Source of the DNA: Myotis daubentonii
Taxonomy: Eukaryota; Chordata; Mammalia; Chiroptera; Vespertilionidae
Direction: 5' to 3'
Assembly (NCBI RefSeq): GCF_963259705.1
Contig: NC_081861.1
Location: 65,019,623-65,083,622 of the forward strand
Length of the DNA stretch: 64,000 nucleotides
Shown here: positions 55,669 to 64,000 of the stretch, in pieces
Layout: each line of letters begins with the position of its first letter
Numbering within the stretch: position 1 is the first letter of the stretch
The notes under the pieces: generated by a model
Databases searched by the model: none
Seen by the model: only the letters and a program-made list of their open reading frames with translations
Told to the model about the DNA's origin: nothing
Program-made: the position numbers and the translations under genes

Positions 55669-57250
55669 CACTAAAATTAAAAAAGGCAATACACATACAT
55701 CACTAGCCACCTCAATGTGTTTGTCAATTCTGCTAGCAAAATCTACTTGAAATAGGTGTTGTACTTCTTTCAGGATTATAAAACTCCATATCCACCTCTA
55801 ATTAAACAGGCTTTCTTTATCTAATCCAAAATATTGAACTTCTTCAAATTATTCTGTTCAAACCTATAATCCCCTTAATCATTGTACCCGTCTTTTAACT
55901 CCCAGTAAGCTGTTTGTAAATTTTTAGAGCCATAAAAAAAGATCACTGACACTTTTTCCCTCCCACTGAAGTAAAATATTAGAAGGATCTTAAAGCAAAG
56001 GCAGTTCTCCACATGGAACAGAATTTCCTACAGTGAAGTACTGGCGACTTCATTTCCCTTACTGAACAACAGAAACTACAAAGGCAAAGGGTCATACTGT
56101 ATGGATTAAGATGCTGAGCCCACAGCAGGAAAAGCCAGCTAGGGATCAAAGTAATAAGAGAAGAACTGTTAGTTGTACAGTAGTTTGTCTGAATGTGAAT
56201 ATAATCTGTGCACATCTCGGGGGTTGGCATTTGGGACTGAAATAAAATCAAAGAAATGTTTTGTTTTAATTTACCATTTATATAGAGAGACATAAAAAGG
56301 GAGATTCTCCTGGGGCCTAAAAGGTACTGTTAGGCAGTAAATAAGGTATTACTATTTTCAGGTTCCCTGGATAGGACTTATTAAGCAACCATGTCAGCAA
56401 AAGTTGAAAGCCTGAAAAAGTAAATGTTTAAATGTACCTCCCACCTAGGAGTAGCTTAGGCCTTCGGAGAAGCTGGCTCAGCATGTATAAAGCTGGGCTC
56501 AGGGGGTGTTTTTTTCATTACCTGACCTTACTCAAAAGCTAAACAGACAATGCAGGTTCAGTAGAATAGTTACCCTTAGAGGAAATCCTATTCCCTGAAA
56601 AGTATAGTTTTTATTTTGGATGTTTTCCTTCTAAGAGATAGTTTTCACAGCACTGCCCATCGCTGTTTCACTGACATAGGATACAAAGAGCAGTCAATTG
56701 CTTTTATTTCACCCATTTCTCTCAACTCTTATTGAAGAAACATTCTTTGGCACAAAGTTATAAGAGTCACTCTTCACACTAACTCACTAGAACTTGAGAG
56801 GATATTGTTTTAAATTTCATGGGAGGGTCATACATGCATACAACACTCTAAACATGTTCATTCGTAGCTTCCGTTGCAAATTCTGTTTTCTGATCTCCAT
56901 AGTAACTGTTTCTTTGCACAAGTGTCAAAAGGACAGGCAGACTAAGTTGGCCTTGACTGCTCTTTAGTAATCAGCCTTTTCACAGCATGCTTCAGGAAAC
57001 ATCCTTTTGATAGATGGTGTTCCTGTGAGAGTAGCTGCAAAAGTGGAGGCAAAATGTCTTCCTACCCCAGGCTTTCCTGATGAACTGTAGCAATCTGGCA
57101 TAGCTAGAGTGGGATCCCCAGGCCTAATCGTAGCCAACTGGCTCCTTTGTGATTTGCTTCATGTTCATTTTGTTTGACAGTTCTGAAGCTGTGTTTTCTT
57201 ACAGCTGAGTGGCCTGTGGCAGCTGGGTGCTGAGAGTAGTTCTCACTCAC
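55669..57250. other. Repeat-poor stretch, nothing recognised
   Basis: No element ends, tails, SINE heads or L1 words. Frames such as 55979-56293 (minus) show no motif that I know. A TATA-like TGTATAAAGCTGGGC sits at 56484-56498 without other promoter evidence. Together with 57415-58256 it is the largest unique-looking region of the window. Confidence 0.5.
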
Positions 57251-57335
57251 ATAGAGACCACACACACAAGAAGAGAGAGAGAGAGAGCACAAGCGAGCGC
57301 GAGAGCAAGAGCTAGGGAGATAGACGGAGATTGAG
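57251..57335. repeat. Purine-rich (GA)n tract with CpG
   Basis: GAGA/AGAG runs with interspersed GCGAGCGCGAG. Low-complexity. Confidence 0.85.
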
Positions 57336-57338
57336 AGA

Positions 57339-57414
57339 TGTGTGAAAAATTGAAATGGCAAGGACTGTTAGGAAAAGAAAATGTGTGAAAAATTGAAATG
57401 ACAAAGGCTGTTAG
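57339..57414. repeat. 42-bp tandem duplication
   Basis: ATGTGTGAAAAATTGAAATG begins units at 57339 and 57381, with the two copies differing at a few positions (GGCAAGGACTG versus ACAAAGGCTG). Confidence 0.9.
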
Positions 57415-58256
57415 TGGCTTGTCTCATCGTCACAGACAAACTGAAATGGCTGCTGGTGATCTGAGCACTTGAGAGGTGGCAGGACAGAAGACGAGGCTAT
57501 CAAGGTTCACGCTTCCCACTGGAATTCTACAAAGGTCAGATTCAAAATGATCGTGGATCACTTCTAAGCCTATAGGGCTGAAGAGAGCACAGTAAGGATA
57601 CTAAGAAAGGAGATGCCTTTCACTGCTTGACAACTTGAAAATTATTTAACGCTTCAGAACTGATTTTGTGTAACTACCTGTTGGGGCACTGATGATAATA
57701 GCTTCAAAGATTTGGAAAAATTCCAGAATCATACTCAGAAAGAATAGCTAGTTAACTTCTCATTGAACAAAATGTAATAAAATAAATGTTTTGGGAGTGA
57801 GGCATGAATTCAGAATGTAAATGAGGTGACTGGAGCAAACTGTACATAGAAAATAATGAATAAATAAACAAAAAGACTTTGAAAGGAAGACAAGGCACTA
57901 ATAATAATTGAAAAAAAAGGGCAGTGAGCCTTCATCATGATCACGTTACAATCAAAACCCCATTCTAATACCCAGTACAGGATCATGGCTGAAGGAATTT
58001 GCTGCCTTATGGATTCATTTACATTGCAGCCACAGAAAACTTTTTGAGAAAGAGCTCCAACCCACCCATTTTCACCTCAGAGTTGGCTAAAATAATGATG
58101 CAGAATATACAGATACCAGAACAGCTGACATTTTAGTTATACAAATAGCAGGGATACTAGATAAGCTGGTGAAAGGAAAGATTACCAACCTCTATTTTAT
58201 TCTTTTACTAATATGTTTAGAAAGAGAAAGCAAAAATGTGAAACAAACTATTAATC
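57415..58256. other. Repeat-poor stretch, nothing recognised
   Basis: Continues the unique-looking region up to the VES at 58269. No gene model is supported. Confidence 0.45.
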
Positions 58257-58268
58257 AAAGATCAGTGT

Positions 58269-58488
58269 TGCCGAAACCGGTTTGGCTCAGTGGATAGAGC
58301 GTCGGCCTGCGGACTGAAAGGTCCCGGGTTCGATTCCGGTCAAGGGCATGTACCTGGGTTGCGGGCATATCCCCAGTAGGAGATGTACAGGAGGCAGCTG
58401 ATCGATGTTTCTCTCTCATCGATGTTTCTAACTCTCTATCTCTCTCCCTTCCTCTCTGTAAAAAATCAATAAAATATATTTTTTTTAA
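58269..58488 (+). repeat. VES SINE, young, near-consensus
   Basis: Matches the 52455 copy almost throughout, with intact box A and box B. Perfect 12-bp target duplication AAAGATCAGTGT at 58257-58268 and 58489-58500. Confidence 0.96.
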
Positions 58489-58519
58489 AAAGATCAGTGT
58501 ATACACTGATCATCTCTTT

Positions 58520-59092
58520 TTGTTTTTACTTTATTTTTATTGTTGACACTATTACAGATGTCCCCATGTTATCCCTTTCCCCCCAGCCTCCACACACCCT
58601 TCCTTCTGGCCATCACGTCACTGTAGTCTGTGTCCTGGGCTATGCATATATGTTTTTCGGCTAATCTCTTCACCTTCTTTCATCCAATCTCCCCTTCCAC
58701 CTCCCCTCTGATAGCTGTCAATCTGTTACATTCCACATATAAGTGATAGCATAAGTTATTTGTCTTTCTCTGACTGGCTTATTTCACTTAGCAAAATACT
58801 CTCCAGGTCTATCCATGCTGTCACAAAAGGTAAGAGTTCCTTCCTTTATACAGTGGTGTAGTATCCCATTGTGTAAATGTGCCACAGCTATTTTATCCTT
58901 TCATCTACTGATGGACAGTTAAGCTGTTTCCAGATCTTGGCTATTATAAATAATGCTGCAATAGCAATAGTAGGGGTGCATATAGTCTTTTGAATTAGTG
59001 TTTCTGGTTTCTTTGGATATATTTCCAGAAGTGGAATCACTGAGTCAAAAGGCAGTTTCATTTTTAAATTTTTGAGGAAAGTTTCTGGGCCT
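58520..59092 (-). mobile_element. L1 3' end, antisense
   Basis: Antisense 3' UTR ('TTGTTGACACTATTACAG') and ORF2 end ('CACTTAGCAAAATACTCTCC', 'GATCTTGGCTATTATAAATAATGC'). A 72-codon minus-strand ORF2 remnant is open at 58888-59106. Confidence 0.88.
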
Positions 59093-59129
59093 CTATTCTT
59101 ATCCATAAAATGAGGGATATGTGAATTAT

Positions 59130-59964
59130 TTCATAAATCAATTTCTGCTCTGCCATATGACAATTCTGTAATTTGTGAATGTTCTACTGTGATGGTCATT
59201 ATCACTGATCAGTGAGTATTCCTGCTACTCTATCTTCTGGGCTTTTTCTGGGCACCCTTGTGGTGGAGTGGAACACTATGACTAGCTCTTGTAAATTAGA
59301 AGTTCTGTAAAAATTTCTGTAAGCTAAAGTGATATGTGTCACTTCTGGGTCAGTGCATCCATTTACCAGTGTGAAATCTCCATAAATATGATTCTTTTTA
59401 GCATAGCTACTAGAAAATTCAATATGAAGACTATTGTGTCAATTTGTATCTCTGAGGTACTACTTAATAGACATGTAATATGAGGGAACAGTAAACCTTT
59501 ATAGTGTTAAGGCACTGAATTTTGGGACTTGTTTGACATTGTAGCATAATCTAGCCTATCTTTACTGATATGCCTGTTTCCAATGTTAGACTGTACATCT
59601 CTTCAGGGGAAGATGATGTTGTCTACAACCTTTGTAGTTTTGACTCTGAAACTGAAAGTGTTAAATGAATATTGGATTATTTGTTGACTTTTCAGAAGAA
59701 TTTTTTTGACAGTAACTAGGGTATAATAGAGAAAGAAGGAGGTAGGAATCATTTTAAATATTTGTTAGGTCTAATAAGGTTGGTAGTTCTATAAGACATA
59801 GGCCTCAAATAAATAAAAATGAAATATTAATACATTTGATGTTACATTATTTTATTTCTAGTCACACTAACCACAAGATAGATACAATTAATAGTTGATG
59901 CTCTCTAGTACTGTACACATTTAATCCAAATCAGTAAACTATTTTACAAGTTACTAGGCAACGT
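59130..59964. other. No recognised gene or repeat
   Basis: AT-rich, unique-looking sequence. No supported feature. Confidence 0.4.
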
Positions 59965-60085
59965 ACAGATTTAATATGTAAAATGTACCTACTATGTGCT
60001 TGGATGTGTTAAGATGTATGATTACATTAGCAACTAAGGAATACACAGTGCTGTTGTTACAGATTTCATAATCAAGCATTTTGAA
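59965..60085 (-). repeat. Possible L2 3'-end fragment
   Basis: 'AATGTACCTACTATGTGCTTGG' followed by 'GCAACTAAGGAATACACAGTG' resembles the antisense L2 3' end. Confidence 0.45.
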
Positions 60086-60294
60086 AAAGTAGGTAGAAAT
60101 TATGTGCAAGGTAGTTAGATACCCTGAGCTTATTCAGTGAGAAGTAATGCCAAAGATTCACTTTACAGATTGTGTCAACCAGTGATTGAGCCCATACAAT
60201 GCTAGGCAACTATCTTCATCTTCCCCTCCACGGGAGGTTCATTAACTGCATTACTTCATAAACTTTTCTTGAGCTATAAGATTTATTTTTGATG

Positions 60295-60570
60295 TTTAGA
60301 ATAGCAAAAAGCAAATCTAAATGTCCAACAATAGGGAACAAGTTGAATTAAAGCCACTGAACATATGCAGAGGTATGTTTACTAACAGAAAAAGATGCTT
60401 ATATATTATTAATTGACAAAAGAAGGTGAAAAAGTTATTCCTGGTGTATACTAATTCTGTAAAAAAATTAAAAAGACATGTATCCATAGGAAAAGAAATA
60501 AGTCTGGAACAATCTCAAGCATCATCTGTGGTTATTTCTGTACAGTTTATGGTTAAGTCTTACATTCCTG
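60295..60570 (+). mobile_element. Possible old L1M 3' fragment
   Basis: 'ATAGCAAAAAGCAAATCTAAATG', 'CCAACAATAGGGAACAAG' and later 'AATTGACAAAAGAAGGTG' follow the sense order of an old L1 3' region. Strong decay. Confidence 0.5.
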
Positions 60571-60579
60571 TTTCAGATA

Positions 60580-60879
60580 TCCTATATAATAAAAGGCTAC
60601 TATGCAAATCCACTTAACTGCAGAATGACCAGTTGCTATGACGCACACTTACCATCAGAGGGCAGACGCTCAAAGCAGGAGATGCCCCCTGATGGTCAGT
60701 GCACTCCCACACGGGGTGTGCTGCTCAACCAGAAGCTGGACTCACAGCTGGCGAGCACAGTGGTGGTGGTAGGAGCGAGGGGTCCCAGACTGTGAGAGCC
60801 CTGGACTGTGAGAGAGCACAGGCCAGGCTGAGGAACCCCCTCACTCCCAGTGCATGAATCTCATGCACTGGGCCTCTAG
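60580..60879 (+). mobile_element. HeliBat-type Helitron, compact and intact
   Basis: 5' TCCTATATAATAAAAGGC at 60580 preceded by A. The 3' perfect hairpin CCCAGTGCATGA..TCATGCACTGGG (60846-60872) is followed by CCTCTAG and T. It is 300 bp, non-autonomous, with all cis signals of a mobile Helitron. Confidence 0.93.
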
Positions 60880-61099
60880 TTACTTACATAATTAGATATT
60901 TAATCATTTAAATAATCCACTTGCATATTATTTGTATAATAGTAATAATATATTAATAATCTACCTATCCATCATGTCTGATGTTTGATGATCTCCTCCT
61001 TCTAGTCCGGCAGCTTTTATTTTCTTGGAAGGCAGTATGAGGGAACCAAATTTGGTTCCTCACCCTGACTCTAGCTACTTCCACAAAAGATAATGTCCA
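60880..61099. other. No recognised feature
   Basis: AT-rich spacer. Confidence 0.35.
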
Positions 61100-61194
61100 T
61101 TGTGTTTAGTTTTTAAGTTTGACAAATATTTAGTGGGTGCCTACTATCACTGCCCAGGCTTGCTTTAGGCATTGGGAATAAAAGTGATTTCAGG
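61100..61194 (-). repeat. Possible L2 fragment
   Basis: 'AAATATTTAGTGGGTGCCTAC' and 'GCTTTAGGCATTGGGAATAAAAG' match the antisense L2 3' end pattern. Confidence 0.5.
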
Positions 61195-61330
61195 GTGGTT
61201 AAGCCACCAGCTTTATTGCTTGAGTACCTGTTCTTTGTCTTAATAGCTGTGTGATTTGGGCAGCTTACAACCGTTATTTTTCTGAAGTCATTTAGACATA
61301 GCCCTTTATATTTTTCCCCTTGATGCAATA
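61195..61330 (+). repeat. MIR SINE
   Basis: 'GGTGGTTAAGCCACCAGC', 'TAATAGCTGTGTGATTTGGGC' and 'CAGCTTACAACC' follow the sense MIR order. Confidence 0.6.
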
Positions 61331-61598
61331 ACTGATTATTTTTCTTAAAAGTCTCACATCGCTATTATGCCCTCATCAAGAATCTGTGTTCACCAAATGC
61401 CACATCTGACAGGAAGACTATAATTCTGATAAGGAATACCATCTTGAAGAAGTTACTTCAACTATGTTGATTTCAATTTTCTAAATTGTAAGAGTGCTGA
61501 ATTATATGGTTTTCAAAGATCTTTCAATTCTAAAATTCTATGATTATAAGGTTCTGCTTGTCTTTTCAGTGGAAGGGAGAGAAATTAAGCCTCTAGAT

Positions 61599-61833
61599 CA
61601 GTGATGGCGAACCTATGACACACATGTCAGAGGTGACACGAGAACTCATTTTTTTGGTTGATTTTTCTTTTTTAAATGGCATTTAAATATATAAAATAAA
61701 TATCAAAAATATAAATCTTTGTTTTACTATGGTTGAAAATATCAAAAAAATTCTATATGTGACACGGCAGCAGAGTTAAGTTAGGGTTTTTCAAAATGCT
61801 GATACGCCGAGCTCAAAAGGTTCGCCATCACTG
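61599..61833 (+). mobile_element. Non-autonomous hAT element (family 1, copy 2)
   Basis: CAGTGATGGCGAACC at the left and GGTTCGCCATCACTG at the right are perfect 15-bp inverted repeats. CTCTAGAT flanks it at 61591-61598 and 61834-61841. It has the same 235-bp length as the 2801 copy. Confidence 0.95.
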
Positions 61834-61841
61834 CTCTAGAT

Positions 61842-62617
61842 TAATTGAGAATGAGAAATGAATTCTTATTCTCAACAACACTTTGAGGGGTTTTTGATAA
61901 TTGCACTTCAGAGAGTCAAGATTTGTGGATTATCCACTACACACATGCAAATCCCAGGCTACCACCTTGCTGAATCATAGTATTCTGAGTCAGATGCCAC
62001 TAATATCAATTCAGGAACTGCCCATAAGGTAACACTTTACTAAATATAATCAGGAAGGAGACCTTCAAACATTAAGAAAAAGAAAAGAAAAGCAATCTAA
62101 ATGATTTGGGAAAATCTGCCTTACTGTTCCCTATGTTTTTATGATGTTTTAACATGTTAGTTTCATCCTTTAGTATTTCTTGTAATTGATTACTTCTAAG
62201 AAAACCTGTGTTTGAAGAAGCAGGAACACATTTGTTTATATCTACCTGACCCTTACTTTAGAATCTGATCAAAATCTCAACACAAATGCGGTTTACTGGA
62301 TAAAATTGGTTGATTTTGAAGGCCTGCAATGCCACCTTGTGGATAAATGATGGTAGCAATGGACTATGTACTTTCATATATTATCTGGGAAATAAGCTGA
62401 AATTTGAATCATTCTAACTTATCAAGTTTTAATTCAAGACTTTGTTTCTTAGATCAAAAATAAGATCAGAATATATATCAGAGTCAGTGACCCACTTTGT
62501 CTTCTGAAAACAATAGTTAAAAATAGGCCATTTTATTGCTGCTGCTAATTTACATTGAGTATTAATTTAAGATGCACAACCCATCAAAATTACCACATCA
62601 GAACTTTTTGTTTTAAG
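61842..62617. other. No recognised gene or repeat
   Basis: Unique-looking, AT-rich. No supported feature. Confidence 0.4.
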
Positions 62618-62703
62618 TAATGGCCAGGTGGCTCTGTTGGTTGGAACGTCCTCCCCTATACCAAGAGGTTGGCAACCAATCAATGTTTCTCACATTGATG
62701 TTT

Positions 62704-62762
<59 letters not shown>

Positions 62763-62818
62763 CCTGTCTCACTCTCTCTCAAATCAATACAAACATATCC
62801 TCCAGTGAGAATTTAAAA
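62618..62818 (+). repeat. VES SINE variant with long (CT)n
   Basis: Short head (GGTGGCTCTGTTGGTTGG) that lacks box B and most of the middle, then CAATGTTTCTCACATTGATG, a CT run (62708-62758) and an A-rich tail. The open frames across it come from the CT repeat. Confidence 0.8.
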
Positions 62819-63094
62819 AAAGTTTCTGCTTTAATAGTATACAAGTAGTGCTATTTAGAACTGAGCTTCAGTGACAGATTTGTGACACCTGGTTTCTATT
62901 TTCCCTATGGGAGCTATCAGTAATTTCTACATATAAGAACTAAAAATTACTTGCTCTGTAAATAGGTAAGTGATATACATAGAATTATTTGGAAGAGGTT
63001 TTAGAATCAAGCTCCAAGTCATTACAGAAGCATGGCTTATTTCATATTCTGAATAATCCTCTCACTGAAGACATCTGAAATGCTGAATTGTAAA
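62819..63094. other. No recognised feature
   Basis: Unique-looking spacer. Confidence 0.35.
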
Positions 63095-63696
63095 TCCTAT
63101 ATAATAAAGAGCTAATATGTAAATGGTCATCATGCCTTCACGCCGTAACAGCTCAGACACTCAACACTGGGGAGAGAGAAATGGGGACCAGCCAGGCACA
63201 AATGAGCTCACGAGAGAGGAATGAGGACCAGTCAGGCTTCTGCCTAGGAGAGGGACAAGCTGCCCACCCCAAGGTCATGGATGCCTGTGGCTGCAGCCCA
63301 GGCAAAGCCTCCTGCACACAGTCCCCTGCAACTGTGGCTGGCCCAGTCGAAGCTGGCCTGGGTCCTGGGTGCCTGTGGCTGGCCAAAGGAAGGGAAGCCT
63401 GGGTCCTAGGTGCCTGTGACCAGCCGGAGTAGGGAATCCTGGGTCCTAGGTGTGGGGTGAGGCAGCGGTGGTTAGAGGTGATCAGGCCAGCAGGGGAGCA
63501 GTTAGGAGCAATCAGGCAGGCAGGCAGAGGTGGTTAAGGGTAATTAGGCAGGCAAGCAGTTAGGAGCCATCGGTCCCAGATTGTGAGAAGCAGTCCGACA
63601 TACCCTGAGGGGTCCTGGATTGGAGAGGGTGCAGGCTGGGCTGAGGGACCACCCCCCCTGCCCCCTGTGCATGAATTTCATGCACTGGGCCTCTAG
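63095..63696 (+). mobile_element. HeliBat-type Helitron with short internal repeats
   Basis: 5' TCCTATATAATAAAGAGC preceded by A, 3' hairpin GTGCATGAATTTCATGCAC, then TGGGCCTCTAG at 63696 and T. The interior repeats 'GCCTGGGTCCTAGGTGCCTGTG'-like and 'AGGCAGGCAGGCAG' units. No coding function is supported for its open frames. Confidence 0.92.
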
Positions 63697-64000
63697 TGAA
63701 AAAACAAATGTATCAATAAAATAGAAAATAAGACACACTCAGAGATTAAATAGTATAGTAAAGATTAGAACTCAGAAAGGATATCTGGACACTAAAGATA
63801 CCTTTCACCTTAAAGATATTTGCTAAATCAAGCAACGTTGATTTTCATGTTTTCTTAGGGTGAGGAGTAAGGGTGAGAGGCTGGAGACAAACAGGTCTGT
63901 CAAAGTTATGGATTTTAATCAAATAGCTCAGACAGAGAGGAACGAATAAAAATATAATTAAAGTTTAAAACACAATGGATATAATAACACTAGTAAAAGA
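63697..64000. other. No recognised gene or repeat
   Basis: AT-rich end of the window. Nothing recognised. Confidence 0.35.

Noticed and set aside
56484..56498. TATA-like motif as a promoter
   Set aside because: An isolated AT-rich match with no initiator, CpG island or downstream exon evidence.
2801..61833. The two family-1 hAT copies as a giant inverted repeat or composite transposon spanning the window
   Set aside because: Each copy has its own different target duplication, so they are independent insertions.
63153..63432. Open frames on both strands near 63.2-63.4 kb
   Set aside because: They are inside the Helitron at 63095-63696, GC-rich and repetitive, without a motif.

Overview
This window looks like bat nuclear DNA, most likely from a vespertilionid. 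The basis is the repeat mix: many VES-type tRNA-derived SINEs, about a dozen HeliBat-like Helitrons (A|T insertion, 5' TC, 3' hairpin plus CTAG), several non-autonomous hAT elements with 8-bp target duplications, a Tc1-like deletion derivative, a SPIN-like hAT, and L1 3' tails of the type that mobilises VES. General mammalian repeats (MIR, L2, MLT1/MLT2-type LTRs, old L1M, Tigger/pogo) fill in the older layers. I cannot resolve the genus. I found no exon, cellular gene, tRNA/rRNA gene, CRISPR array or bacterial-type operon. Nearly every open frame lies inside a repeat.

Layout. 1-8.7 kb: scattered VES, MIR, a Tc1 relic, a hAT, two abutting Helitrons, a pogo-type MITE and an L1 tail. 9.5-14.5 kb: L1 fragments (one with a 5' inversion) carrying a Helitron, VES copies and a hAT nested in a VES. 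15.7-17.2 kb: little recognisable. 17.2-29.3 kb: an L1 5' UTR-like block, a 4.1-kb antisense L1, then sense L1 fragments interrupted by MLT1 and MLT2-like LTRs, a Helitron and a hAT. 29.5-33 kb: two Helitrons, one 1.6 kb with minisatellites, and two hATs. 36.4-48.2 kb: two long antisense L1s cut up by a candidate retrocopy, an inverted VES chimera, two solo LTRs, a Tigger, a hAT, a younger L1, an MLT2-like LTR and an MLT1 inside another MLT1. 49-55.6 kb: a second 1.8-kb copy of the large Helitron, a small Helitron, and an L1 split by a 1.44-kb Helitron composite that contains a SPIN-like element. 55.7-58.2 and 59.1-60.3 kb: the main repeat-poor stretches. 60.6-63.7 kb: two Helitrons, a hAT and a VES.

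No genes here work together. What the window does offer is insertion history: nesting order, target duplications and Helitron termini show how these families moved. The most notable items are the Helitron composite at 53211-54650, the head-to-tail Helitrons at 3466-4833, the candidate processed retrocopy at 38214-38547 with a perfect 17-bp target duplication, the DD36E-spaced Tc1 remnant at 690-1225, and a shared CTTTA-like target motif at several unrelated hAT insertions.
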